Assembly: GCA_947044365.1 (NCBI GenBank) | Contig: OX345637.1 | Location: 3,019,001-3,083,000, forward strand | Length of the DNA stretch: 64,000 bases | Direction of reading: 5' to 3' | Source: Petrosia ficiformis | Taxonomy: Eukaryota; Porifera; Demospongiae; Haplosclerida; Petrosiidae | Shown: positions 47,601-58,713 of the stretch, piece after piece | Layout of the letters: every line of letters starts with the position of its first letter | Position numbering within the stretch: position 1 is the stretch's first letter | Position numbers and translations under genes: made by a program | Notes under the pieces: model-generated | Told to the model about the DNA's origin: nothing | Databases searched by the model: none | The model's input: the letters and a program-made list of their open reading frames with translations, nothing else

Positions 47601-48054
47601 AAAAATCTGTTTAGCTTCACTTTACGTTTAGTTTACAAATTAAAAGATCTTTAGATCTGATCACTATAGATACTAATGTCTATTGTGCTAATGCATTACA
47701 CAGCTTGATGATAACTACATTAAATATTGAGTATAATGTACCTTTAAATCAGGGTAGAATCGTGTATAACAAAGCAGCAAATTAAAGTTTCTCAACTTAG
47801 AAACTACCATTATTCTTTCATTGTTAATGTTCCATGCAACTATTCTGCAACACAGTGAAGAACAACAGATCAGTGAAGAGAAAAACGAGTGACACAACCA
47901 TTGAGGTACATCTGTGCTTATTAAACTAGTGGGTGTGGCTGGGACGAGCTGTAATATACCGACGTCCCGATGATTGATCCTTAAGTCGGATCCGAAGCCT
48001 GAATTTGATGACCGTAATACCTCCACCAATGGTGCAGCGGTACATAACTGAGGC

Positions 48055-48085
48055 GTGGTCTGGAAAGCCGGCAAGGAAAGACCAC
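48055..48085. repeat. Small hairpin at the foldback edge
   Basis: GTGGTCT and AGACCAC flank GGAAAGCCGGCAAGGAA just outside the last clear part of the right arm. Confidence 0.5.
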
Positions 48086-48386
48086 TGTAAATATTATATA
48101 TAGTCTAGCAGTCTATGGTAACGCCCACTCATTTACTCACCTGTGTAAGTTCCCCATTTTAGACAACACTGAGTTTGTTTGACAGCAGACCTTTGCAACA
48201 AGAAAGTATCTTGGCGAGCGTTTGAAAGTACTTTTATCAATGCCAACGCTCACACTTAGCGTCTTCATGAATTCTTACCCTTATAACTTTGGAATCTCCA
48301 AGACTCCAAGCGTATAGCTTCGATATTTATACTGTCCCTTGAAAACGTATCTGTTTATACATGGACATAGACAACTTTTTCAGAGT

Positions 48387-48425
48387 GTGGGGGTGGGTGG
48401 GGGTTGGGGGGGGGGGGGGGGTGGA
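48387..48425 (+). repeat. G-rich tract
   Basis: TGGGGGTGGGTGGGGGTTGG followed by a G17-18 run; four or more G-runs, so it could form a G-quadruplex on the plus strand. Confidence 0.85.
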
Positions 48426-48429
48426 GGAA

Positions 48430-49780
48430 GCTTTGAAACATTTGCAGTTTGCAAGGCATGCGAGTGCATTCTAGGGAGGTTGAAATTTCAGGTTCTCTCA
48501 GATGGCTTCTGTATCCTGTAATGACAGTAGAAAAAGACTGTTTGGACATTTTTAATGCAGTATACTTTATTCAACACTATTTTTTATGAATTTTTTTAAT
48601 GGTTGGCAAAAACTTTTGGGGAGGGAGTTACACATTTATATTTCCAATAGATATTTGTTTAACATCATGAATGAATATGTACATAGGATAACCAAAATGA
48701 GTACTTTTATATATCTAGTTCATGAGGATGAATACATTCACAGTAAAAGATGTGATAATTTTTTTAAAGTTAATAATAGAGACTTATTATTAGTGTTTCA
48801 TGATATTCTCATGTATGTATGTCTGTATTTGTACTAGTTATTAATAATTGCAATGATTTTCTTCCTTTACAATAAAAAAAATAAAAATTATGAAAATTGA
48901 TAAACAGTAATTCTTGAGTGATCTACACCGGATACTTTAGTAAATCATGTCTGAAGAGGTGTGATCTATAATAAATAAAAAGTAATTCATAATAATTTAT
49001 ATACGACATGTCATGGCAAAAAATGTGCTATCAAAATTTTGTCCTAAGGACAAAATATGATAGACCTATTCAGTCTGCAACTAATTCTGACTATCACATT
49101 TGGTTCTAGGACAGATTTAGTTTGCCACATTTGGTCTAATGTTGCAAAATATAGTCCTACCATCTCTGGACTGAATCTGATAACCAAATCTTGTTCGTGG
49201 ACCAAATCCAGCTGTTGTATATGGTCCTAGGACAAATTATGTATGCCAGATTTGGCACCATGTTACAAAATGTAGTTTTACCTTCTGTTCATGGGTAAAT
49301 CTTTTGCTAGAACAAGATCCAACTGATGAAATCTATCTGGTACTGAAATTGGCAGTCATATGTAAGTACACTGTTAAAACAAGGTGTTACATTATATACT
49401 TGTAGGAAAAACCACACTGAAGAATCTTTAATTATAATGTGTTGAATTTTTCCAAAGGTCAAGTCTTCCTCAACTTTTTTGGAAGTATAATGATATCATG
49501 TTTCTTATAAATGGTCCCATTTACTTTCACCCATTTCAAACTAAAAGAATGATAATTGTTATAAGTATATGGTAACATCACCAACAAGAAAGTAATCATA
49601 CAGAACTTAAAATATTGACTTATAAATCAGCATTCAACATTTCAACTACATTATTAAAACGTACTTGGAGAAGTATCTGGAAAAAAACAAAGACACAGTC
49701 TTAATAGTAATAGTTTTTTTTTTGGCAAGATATAAACTTCACATTGGCTCGGGGACCCCAATCACACATGGTATGGTTAC
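48430..49780. other. No gene seen
   Basis: AT-rich. 49030-49260 repeats the theme GGTCCTAGGACAAAT / TTTGGTCTAATG with loose spacing of about 30 bp, an old degenerate repeat. Confidence 0.45.
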
Positions 49781-49784
49781 TTAC

Positions 49785-51015
49785 ATTGTCCTGTTTTAAC
49801 AGGTTCAGAAACTAGGGCATTCTCCTTCATCAAGTAACATTGATAACTCTGATGACGAGTAGCCAACGACAGCGGAAGATTCTTGAAATTCCCTAATCTT
49901 GCTTCAAATATCGATGTTTTGATTCATAGCGAGCAGTCCAGTGATGAATAAGAGGACCAAATCAACACACGCAGTGATAATTATGACTAAACACCAATAA
50001 TAACAACACAACTCACGATCGAATTAATCTTGGACTATGTATCAAAAAGAGCATTTTCTCTATAATTGGAACACCTGGATAGAGCACTCGGAACTGGTGA
50101 TAGTGTTCTGTTATTAAAATATCCAAAACTGCTATATCATCATCATCAATTCTAGGTGCAAATAAATATCTTGAAATTTCAAGTAGGAGTATATAGGAAG
50201 TTGAGGCAATTAGAATTATCACAAGAAACCATGTGACCGATCATTAAAGGTAAATACTGAGCCAGAACCCACATCTGTATACCTATTAACATTCAAAATA
50301 TTTATATTGTTGATAAGAAAAAAAAAATTAATTACCTTGCTGTTTGAGGGAATGACTTTGGTCACAAAACAAAGTCTGATGTGAAATTGGTGTTGGTCTG
50401 TCTAAAGCATCAAAATGACTTAGCTTTATATTTTCAACAGCACTATTCAAATCATCTAAAGTGAAAAATTACTCATTGTAAATCAAGTGATAGAGAAGTA
50501 ACTTGATTTCAAACAGGAATACAGCTTCCAGAAGATCATGAAATATGTCTGGTAGGAGGGCAGGGCACCAGAACAAACATGAAAATATTCAAGCTAATTA
50601 AGAATTGAATTAAAATTTATTCCACACTCTATGGACAAAACACTTCTTTGCTCAGGATTAGCTTCTATTTCATCAATATTTTTATCATAAATTTCTGGAG
50701 TACGTATTGAGCACACGCTCTCATGAATCTAATAAATAAATCGAAAGTGAGTTGGATTTAGTGATTGTTTAGAATTATTTTGTTACTTGTATAATTATAA
50801 CAATGAGGGTAAATGTAAGCGAAGAGGGTTAAATAACCTTAGTGGGATATCTATTCTTAGAATTTCACAGTGTCGACAAGGTAAATTTGCAGCACAGCTC
50901 TCCTTAAAACCTCCAATGGAGCAGCTAGCAGGGTTGCATTGTCAGCCAAAAATCCTGGTAGTGTTCCAAATATTACTTCAGGATATCGATCTATTCCAAA
51001 TTTGTGCCCTTTTTC
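49785..51015 (-). pseudogene. Relic of a transposon-associated gene family
   Basis: Minus-strand pieces in consistent order. 51015-50830: KFGIDRYPEVIFGTLPGFLADN, then in another frame GGFKESCAANLPCRHCEIL. 50728-50597: IHESVCSIRTPEIYDKNIDE. 50551-50465: LPDIFHDLLEAVFLFEIKLL. 50455-50336: DDLNSAVENIKLSHFDALDR ... HSLKQQ, with a GTAATT donor. 50222-50013: EISRYLFAPRIDDDDIAVLD, EHYHQFRVLYPGV, LIHSPRLI. 49905-49785: GNFKNLPLSLATRHQSYQCY. The motif order (DN..GF.ES..A..CR.C, PPD..HDLLEG, APK..LL...EH...F, HYPR, FKN...LA.RHQ) is one I recall from uncharacterised, multi-copy metazoan proteins thought to come from DNA transposons. Frame breaks and missing donors show decay. Confidence 0.55.
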
Positions 51016-51149
51016 CTGTAACAATAAAAAAAATATATCATGAATATTTTAAGCATACTTCAACTAACCAAAATAGAAATATCTTTTACAAATGGTTCCA
51101 AAACTTTATAATTCATAGTATATTTATTGACATATCTCTGCTTTACTAG

Positions 51150-51292
51150 TGCCACTAGTTGAAGTTGATGAATCCTTGAGTGGTGAACTGGTCTCGGATT
51201 ACCAATTGAATAATAAAAAATGCCTATATTACAAAGACAAAATTCCTGTGATATTATCTATTACTATAGTATTTTATTTTATGTGGGAGTAA
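51150..51292 (+). other. Exon-like open frame upstream of the second kinase relic
   Basis: After a TTTACTAG acceptor-like site the frame reads PLVEVDESLSGELVSDYQLN, then KKCLYYKDKIPVILSIT, to TAA at 51290-51292. Protein-like, family unknown, strand opposite to the neighbouring transposon relic. Confidence 0.3.
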
Positions 51293-51659
51293 TGACCATA
51301 ATAGTATCTCACAAAGTTTGTGCTTGTGTTTCTTGGAACCTAAATGATTACAGATTATTTATCATAATACAGGTACAAAATATTTGTTATATTTATATTT
51401 CATATCACTGAATATACACAATTATGTAATATAAGCAAATGCATGATACGTTCATCTGATAATAACCACAATATCTACGCAATATAAATTGACACCAGGA
51501 AGAATACGTAATAATAAAAATCATACATATTGTATACAAAACGAGTAAAATGTAGATATAACACTTATGCGGTATATCCAATGATGAGTGGTCAATGGAA
51601 CATGTGTGTGATATGAAATAATAAAAATGATGACTACCACAAGACTGACTGTGATACAG

Positions 51660-52030
51660 AAAGAGGGAGAAATGTTCAACATGAACAAGAGTAAGAGATG
51701 ATTCGACTGAAAGAACAAAATATCATCCTACAGCAACAATTGAAAGATTCACAACAAAAGGTACCCAAACAAAAGGCAAGATCAGAGAAATAAACAACAA
51801 GTCAATAGTGGTCTAAAGGATACACAACAAAACTCTTCATGATGTTATGGAGAGTCACCAACAAGAAATGAGACAAAATACAACACTACAAAATAACACA
51901 TGTCCATTTACAAGAGACACAAGTCCAGTTACGAGATAAACAAATCCAATTACAAGTGACACAGGTCCAGTTGCAAGAGACACAAAACCAGTTAGAAATG
52001 ACACAGGCCAAGTTACAAGATGAACATATC
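51660..52030 (+). pseudogene. Glutamine-rich coiled-coil relic (copy of 7650-7889)
   Basis: EMIRLKEQNIILQQQLKDSQ and 21-nt repeated units encoding QVQLQET-type heptads, with stops and indels. Same content and same order relative to a kinase domain as at 7650-9194. Confidence 0.55.
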
Positions 52031-52379
52031 TAAATACAATAAATGTAATTATATTTTAGTTATAATTTATGTCTGGACGGTCCATTATTGTGATAACATA
52101 TCTTTTTAGTAGTAACTAGTATATATAGTTAACTTGGATGAAAGTATGATCATCATAAAGAAATATTTTTGTAAATATGTATCTACTACACAATACTCAG
52201 ATATTTCTACATGCACATCATAATTTTAATAATGTAGATTTAATTATTTTTGTACAATACAGGAGTTAAATCCTATAATACTGTAACTATGTGAAGATAA
52301 ACAGCAACTTCATGCAACAACTCAAGTATACATCACCATGACAGCTGTCGTCTTCAAACAAAACTACAGAATCCTCACA

Positions 52380-53157
52380 GGATCATTCAAAGTGAGGAAA
52401 AAATCATTACACAGGAGATCCTTGGAACAGGAGGATGGGGTGAAGTGAAGGTTGGTATATTCAGAGGTACAACTTGCAAGGTAGCAGTACAGTGTCTTCA
52501 TAAGGTGATTCTATTTGAATACAATCTCCTAGAGAATTCAATATTGCCTCTCGTAACCGTCATCCTAACCTTTAATTTATAGGAGCCACTAGAGTTGGTA
52601 TAATCTTATGATATTGACCCACCTGATGCTTACCAGTCTTCATAGAGAACTGGCCCTATTGGATGTCCTCAGAGTATCCTTATAGCAACATCAGCACTCA
52701 ACTACCTCCATCTGTGGAAACCACATCCAATCCTTCATCGAGATGTCCTCTTAGAGTCATCAGGTAGTTCACGATGGAAGGGGAAACTATCTGATTATGG
52801 ATCAACAAATATGTTTCATTAGATTTGTACTGTAGCTCCTGGTAGTCCTGCATATGCTGCTCCTGAAGCTCAAACTCTAAATCTTCATTCTCCTATGATG
52901 GATGTCTACATAAATTTGGTGTCCTATTTCTAGAAATGGTTACTTGTTGTCTGCCATTTGTATTTGAGAGAGAAGAACAAATTCAAGGAGTAAAGTGGTC
53001 ATGGATCATAATTAATTGTCTGATTCAAAACTTACAATATACTGCAGACATTTCTCTTTGTACAGTTTTACAACATACATTTTCCCATGCACATTTTGCT
53101 GTTCATTCGCCCATTCTTGATATGTTATCAAGACGTGAAAAGGTGGTACTACAGTGA
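52380..53157 (+). pseudogene. Kinase-domain relic (copy of 8348-9194), heavily damaged
   Basis: GAGATCCTTGGAACAGGAGG and the following glycine-loop codons (GTGGWGEVKVG) are nearly identical to 8479-8512. The lysine motif reads VAVQCL, so the ATP-binding lysine is lost. HPSSRDVLL-type and KLSDYGST codons follow, keeping the DFG-like aspartate that the other copy lost. An in-frame stop (TAG near 52823), indels and a truncated C-lobe (EREEQIQGVKW) make it a clear pseudogene. Confidence 0.7.
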
Positions 53158-53289
53158 TCCTAATATTCGAAATGAGAATGGAGTGGACAATCTTTCTGTT
53201 TCAACTAGGTAACAGAAATATTACCAAAGATCCTAACATTCAGGACTATGCTGGATGGACAATATAAACTGCATGTAGCTATAGCATAC

Positions 53290-53292
53290 ATG

Positions 53293-53323
<31 letters not shown>

Positions 53324-53325
53324 AT
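53290..53325. repeat. TA microsatellite
   Basis: About 30 bases of TA. Confidence 0.9.
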
Positions 53326-53471
53326 ACGTATAGCTATCTATATAGCTTCACACACTAGCAAAATTGTCTGAATTATCATCTTCTCTCAGATCATATAGAC
53401 AGGTTGACTGTGGTTCTATTATAGATAGTTCTACTCTTCTATGTATGGGTCCATCCAAGAACTGAAAGAGC

Positions 53472-53790
53472 TTGAGAATACTATATAGTACAGTATGTTT
53501 TATTATGGGTGGGGCTAGTACTGGTCTCGTTCCCATGAATGACCCGGTACAAATGTGGAACGTATTTATCAAAAATCCTTGTGTAAGGATACAATACTTG
53601 TATGAAGCTCGTTTACTTGCAGCAGTGGACAGTGAACACCAGTTTCTATATTGCAATGATTCTTCTAAGTGAGTTTCTAGGCCTACTTCTATTCTAATTC
53701 CATGTACGTAGATATTTCATGACTTTCCAGAGAAATTAATTCAGTATTTCTATGTCCTCCTGTCTCAATTTTCTATTGTATCATGTTTAC
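53472..53790 (+). repeat. Segment duplicated at 10755-10930
   Basis: Holds a 66-codon open frame (MGGASTGLVPMNDPVQMWNV ... HQFLYCNDSSK) followed by GTGAGTTTCTAGGCCTAC, which resembles a donor site. The copy at 10755 does not keep the frame. It could be an exon of an unknown gene or a chance frame. Confidence 0.4.
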
Positions 53791-54100
53791 CATGGAGACT
53801 ATAGTGGACAAATTCAGAAAGCCTTGTTCAGGCCTACATTTAGAATTTGGTTCAAAGGTGGGCAAAACAGCTGTTTAGGTATTCCATGGTGGGCAAAGCT
53901 CAAGATGGTGTGCCTTATTATGGGGCACTTCACCAATGTAGAGGGGTCTGGGGGCACGAACTTTCTTTTATTCTAACCACCCTGAGATCACTTCTAGTGC
54001 ATTTTCAGACCAGAAACGTTCTTGACAATAAGGTTACACATCATTGGTTTGAATTAAGCTAGCAAAAAGCATAATTAACAATCAAAAACAACAAACTAGC

Positions 54101-54113
54101 AGCCACAATGGCT
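54101..54113. repeat. AGCCACAATGGCT motif
   Basis: Single unit of the palindromic motif also at 11992-12054 (inverse strand) and 55948-56046. Confidence 0.6.
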
Positions 54114-54414
54114 TAGAAATTCATACATATATATAATTATATATATTATACATATATGGTTATATATTATTATGTTTTGATGTAAAAGCTATATGATAGC
54201 AAAAACTATACTAATATTGGACAATGGTCCATATAACCTGTTAGTTATTTTGTTAATACTTTCCAAATGTCAAATTGGAAAAACCCACATGTACATACAA
54301 TTATACATTAATTTATACTTGTTTACTTTCCATTCATTCATTTATTTATCCATTATCTCAGGCTACATTCACTAGTGACTGAATGCAGAACATGATGGTC
54401 AGGTGAGATGTCAT

Positions 54415-54710
54415 GTGACACCCTTCCTTTATACCTTTTCCTGTCCATACATGCATTACCTCCTCCACTTCTTCCTCATGCTTCCTCTTCCTACACCTCT
54501 TTATACTCTCTGTTGTACTCTTTCCACTCTTTCTCCTCCTCTTCTTATTTCTTTATCTCTCCTACTACTCCTCCTCTTCCTCCGTTTCATTTTTGTTTCT
54601 CATCCTACATTTTTCAGCTGAGAATCCTCAGAGCTATGGAGAAGATGGCAAAAGGTTTTACAAATCTGATCATTTTCAAAGAAAATGCACTGGTCACTAA
54701 AAAACAAGGT
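54415..54710 (+). other. Pyrimidine-rich tract followed by an exon-like piece
   Basis: 54420-54615 is 85-90% pyrimidine by eye (CCTCCACTTCTTCCTC...), ending TTTTTCAG. The next 92 bases read open in two frames (LRILRAMEKMAKGFTNLIIF or ENPQSYGEDGKRFYKSDHFQ) up to a GTAGTA donor-like site at 54710. An orphan exon is possible; a gene is not supported. Confidence 0.3.
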
Positions 54711-54929
54711 AGTATTTAAATACAGAAGAATTGTTTCCCACAAGCAAATTATTCTGAACAAACAGTTCTTATATTTTTCTCTGTTCTCAGTAGTTGAACT
54801 GTCTCTATTGTATTTGTATATTCCATTGAACTTTTGAATGCAGTACATGTATATAACATTATATTTAGAGGTTTTTGTAGTTTTAAATGAGATCGTAATT
54901 AACCCTTTGTCTGCTGTAGGGGCTTCAAG

Positions 54930-55105
54930 GTGCCGCACCCACTTCTAATTTATATTGTGGGAGGCGTTTTAAGGCACCCCACTCACTACTAATTTATATT
55001 GTTGGAGGCACTTTAAGGCACTCCACCCAGTACTAATTTATATTGTTGTAGGCACTTTAAGGCACTCCACCCAGTACTAATTTATATTGCAGGAGGTGCT
55101 TTTAG
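54930..55105 (+). repeat. 44-bp tandem repeat, four units
   Basis: CTAATTTATATTG recurs at 54945, 54989, 55033 and 55077, exactly 44 bp apart, with AAGGCACTCCACCCAGTA between. Confidence 0.9.
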
Positions 55106-55210
55106 TAGCCCAAGTTAAATTAGTGGGTGGAGTACTTAATAGCTAATTACTTTCAGCTCTATAACTCACACAATTTATAAGAGTCATGATTCTCACTTAC
55201 TTTGCTCTAA

Positions 55211-55530
55211 AGATGAGTTGTTAAGCAAGCCATTGATGTTATATTTATGCTTTGCTATCAGCAGGAAGAGAGTAAGGCGAGCAATTGAATTTAGTAGTCC
55301 CACTGGCAATGCTCACCTCTATATTCTCCTGCATAACTTCTGCATTTTAAATAGCAGTGAGTTTTAACTAGACAGAAGACCATCTAAGAAAGCCATAGAT
55401 ATGAAAAACATGCTTTGTTAGCTACAGGAAAGCAGCAAGGCGAGTCCTTAAAAGTGTAGTAGTCAGTGGCAACACCCACATTTAGCATCTCTTTATTACT
55501 TTCGTTAGGCATGTACATGTAGCTTCGATT
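55211..55530 (+). repeat. Dispersed repeat module next to the minisatellite
   Basis: AGTTGTTAAGCAAGCCATTGATGT, GACAGAAGACCATCTAAGAAAGCCA, AGCTACAGGAAAGCA and GTAGTCAGTGG are shared with 59981-60245. Both modules are followed by the same 21-24-bp minisatellite. A third partial copy is at 15225-15400. Confidence 0.75.
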
Positions 55531-55584
55531 TTTGGACTGCTTTAAAATGATTAAACATCTTCTTCATGTCAGTTTCTTTTATAT

Positions 55585-55885
55585 CTTAATGTACATGCAC
55601 ATGTATCAATCCTAATGTACATGTACATGTATCAATCCTAATATACATGCACATGTATCAATCGTAATGTACATGTACTGTATCAATCCTAATGTACATG
55701 TACAATATCAATCCTAATGTAAATATACAGTATCAATCCTAATGTACATGTACATTATCAATTCTAATGTACATGTACAATATCAATCCTAATGTACATA
55801 TACAGATCAATTCTAATGTACATGTACATTATCAATTCTAATGTACATGTACATGTATAAATCCTAATATACATGTACATGAAAA
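55585..55885 (+). repeat. Minisatellite ATCAATCCTAATGTACATGT
   Basis: About a dozen units of 20-25 bp (TATCAATCCTAATGTACATG). The core TGTACATGTACA is itself palindromic. Confidence 0.9.
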
Positions 55886-55947
55886 TTCATGTGTCTACCA
55901 TGCTAGCAAAGGTGCAAACAAACACACACACACAACAAACAAACAAG

Positions 55948-56046
55948 CAGCCACAACGGCTTCATTAAACATTAGAGCAGCTACTATGGCTTAGACAAAT
56001 AATCAGCCACAATGGCTTAGAAAAATAATTACCAGCTACCATGGCA
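55948..56046. repeat. AGCCACAATGGCT motif, four spaced units
   Basis: AGCCACAACGGCT (55948), AGCTACTATGGCT (55979), AGCCACAATGGCT (56004), AGCTACCATGGCA (56034); each can pair with itself. Confidence 0.7.
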
Positions 56047-56299
56047 TGTGCATGTATCTACAGTATCAATGCTATTCTACATGTACAGTACATGTACATG
56101 TAGGACATGTAATCCCCCTCTCCCAGTAATTTCTATTTTTAACCACCCTGACAGTAAATATATATTATTATCAGTGTCTCAACAGCTAAAGCAAACCTTT
56201 CAACAAGAAAATTGTGTGAGATCTAATTGTACATTAACCATTTTAGATTAGAGCATTGAATATGACTACATGGTAGACACCACATCACATAACTGTATG

Positions 56300-57140
56300 T
56301 ACAGTACCAATCTTAATGTACATGTACTATATCAATCCTAATGTACATGTACTGTATCAATCCTAATGTACATGTACTGTATCAATTGTGATGTGCAATG
56401 TGCACATGCAGTATCAATATACAGCTAATGTACATACACAATATCTATACTACACTATCTATCCTAATGTACATGTGTAGTATCAACCTTAATGTACATG
56501 TACATGTATGTGTACAGTATAAATGCTAATGTACATGTACATGTATCAATCCTAATGTACATGTACTGTATCAATCCTAATGTACATGTACTGTATCAAT
56601 TGTGATGTGCAATGTGCACATGCAGTATCAATATACAGCTAATGTACATACACAATATCTATACTACACAGTCTATCCTAATGTACATGTGTAGTATCAA
56701 CCTTAATGTACATGTACATGTATGTGTACAGTATAAATGCTAATGTACATGTACATGTATCAATCCTAATGTACATGTACTGTATCAATCCTAATGTACA
56801 TGTACTGTATCAATTGTGATGTACAATGTACACATGCAGTATCAATATACAGCTAATGTACATACACAATATCTATACTACACTGTCTATCCTAATGTAC
56901 ATGTGTAGTATCAACCTTAATGTACATGTACAAGTATGTGTACAGTATAAATGCTAATGTACATGTACATGTATCAATCCTAATGTACATGTACTATATC
57001 AATCCTAATGTACATGTACTGTATCAATCCTAATGTACATGTACTGTATCAATCCTAATGTACGTGTACATTATCAATCCTAATGTACGTGTACACTATC
57101 AATCCTAATGTACATATACATGTACTGTATCAATTGTATT
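56300..57140 (+). repeat. Minisatellite with 214-bp higher-order repeat
   Basis: Same basic unit as at 55585. A distinctive variant block starting ATCAATTGTGATGT recurs at 56381, 56595 and 56809, exactly 214 bp apart, making three higher-order units (56381-57022). Confidence 0.9.
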
Positions 57141-57149
57141 ATGTATATG

Positions 57150-58670
57150 TAAACCGTTTACACAATTAGGACTGATAAATGACAAACACACTGTATCTTG
57201 GGATAAATAGGATGGACTCAATGTACAGGGATTAGACATTACATATTATTTATAATAATTATAATAATTGTGTATAAATATCACAATCATAACTATTATG
57301 GAGTATGTCAGCAAAGCTGAAGGATAATATCAATAATACAATATATTTTACAATCTCGATAACGATTTTACCAATTTCAAATTGTGATATGACTTGTTCA
57401 TCGCGCATGCACATTGATGGACAATTAAAAACTTTCATCAAAGCAGCTTTTAGGTTTAAACTCACTACAGCATTTCATAATAGCTAGATGTACATGTAGT
57501 CACATCTGAAGTTATTGTGAGAAATTCAAACTAAGTTATAAGCCCATGTTTGATCAATACATTACTCATGGGACAATACCAACTTTTCATTTAAGGTTTC
57601 ATAAGTTTGATAGAAATATTCTTTTGTAGGAAGCTCCAGAATGATGCTTTTAAAATTAGAAACAAAATGTGGTGATATACTGTGATACTAACAAAAAAAA
57701 GTATCGATAGTACTATGTTCCATAAGGAGTATAGTTGGTAACATATCAGATGCTCTATTTTCCTGATGCACTAGAAAGGGACACTCTTTCCTTGACTTTA
57801 GTGAACAAACAGTCAAGCACCAAGTGATTCATTCTTAGTCTCTATTGTTGACAATTTCCATCAATTCAAACTGCTGTAAAGCAATTAAAGTAATAGTTTT
57901 GTTTTGCTGTACGGCAACATATATCACTTGGGGTGTGACCTCACAGCCTCATACAGTACTTGACTACACCTCATGTGATCTTCTCATACTCATCCTATAT
58001 TTCCACACACACTGGTGATACATGAATAAAATTTTTATTATTCTACTCATGCACATTACACAGCCACTTTCTAAGCATTATTGAGGAGTCATGTTTGAGT
58101 GTGTGTGTGTGAAGAATGAACGTTTCTCCCTTTAGAGAAAACCAAAAGTTGTGTATTTACTTCTAGAAAATATCAACAAAACCTTCTGGGTAGAAAAACT
58201 TGACTAGATCAAATTTCTTTAGGCATCTACAGTGCTTATTTATTTATTATGCTTATCACATAATATTATTTAGTTTTTATCAAGATACTATCACTTATCT
58301 AGATACGTTGTCCTAGATATATATACATGTAGGTTATATTAGGCCTAACATAATTATAGTATAGTGCAATGTGTTATGAATGTATCTCATTTTAGATACT
58401 GTGGTATTAATCAAAAGAAATAGTATATAATGATTAGTATGGTTCAGATTGGTTCTCAACATTTACAAACCTATAGATATTATCCTAAATTCCTAATATA
58501 TATTGTAATTCCTATCACATGAATTAACACATATAATATTGTGTACTGAATAGTCTGGTAAGGAATTGCAATATTAGTTGTAATCTAAACAATAGTAATA
58601 GTTGGTGTCATGTACATGTAAAATTATATGTCATTTAGTATATGTACTTGTATATTTATGTACATGATGT
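57150..58670. other. No gene seen
   Basis: AT-rich. Small open frames at 57259-57487 overlap on both strands and have no family resemblance. Confidence 0.5.
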
Positions 58671-58680
58671 TATCAGAGAT

Positions 58681-58682
58681 GT

Positions 58683-58711
<29 letters not shown>
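58681..58711. repeat. GAAA microsatellite
   Basis: Seven to eight GAAA units. Confidence 0.95.

Positions 58712-58713
<2 letters not shown>

Larger units (their letters stand above)
41457..48040. mobile_element. 6.6-kb foldback element with tandem repeats in both arms
   Basis: The outer left sequence (GCACCACCAACGAGGTATTA, TCAGGCTTCGGATCCGACTT at 41461-41513) is the near complement of 48036-47985. Matching in inverted order continues inward: 41640-41880 with 47860-47620, 43400-43555 with 44785-44630, 43720-43795 with 44135-44055. Left arm about 2.3 kb, right arm about 4.0 kb; the difference is mainly copy number of an internal repeat of about 175 bp. The spacer between the arms is roughly 250 bp. 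This is the architecture of Foldback/Galileo-type DNA transposons. No transposase frame is present, so it would be non-autonomous. No clear target duplication was identified and the exact ends are uncertain. Confidence 0.8.

Noticed and set aside
47715..48074. 119-codon minus-strand frame at the foldback edge
   Set aside because: Lies in the inverted terminal repeat; the left arm does not keep the frame.
50787..51149. 120-codon plus-strand frame
   Set aside because: Antisense to the transposon-associated relic, whose minus-strand motifs are more convincing.
53348..53656. 102-codon minus-strand frame
   Set aside because: Overlaps the more plausible plus-strand frame at 53472-53672 and has no motif.
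54403..54719. Two overlapping serine/leucine-rich frames
   Set aside because: Products of the pyrimidine-rich tract.
54930..57140. CRISPR-like repeat-spacer array
   Set aside because: Spacers are repeats of the same sequence and the genome is eukaryotic; these are minisatellites.
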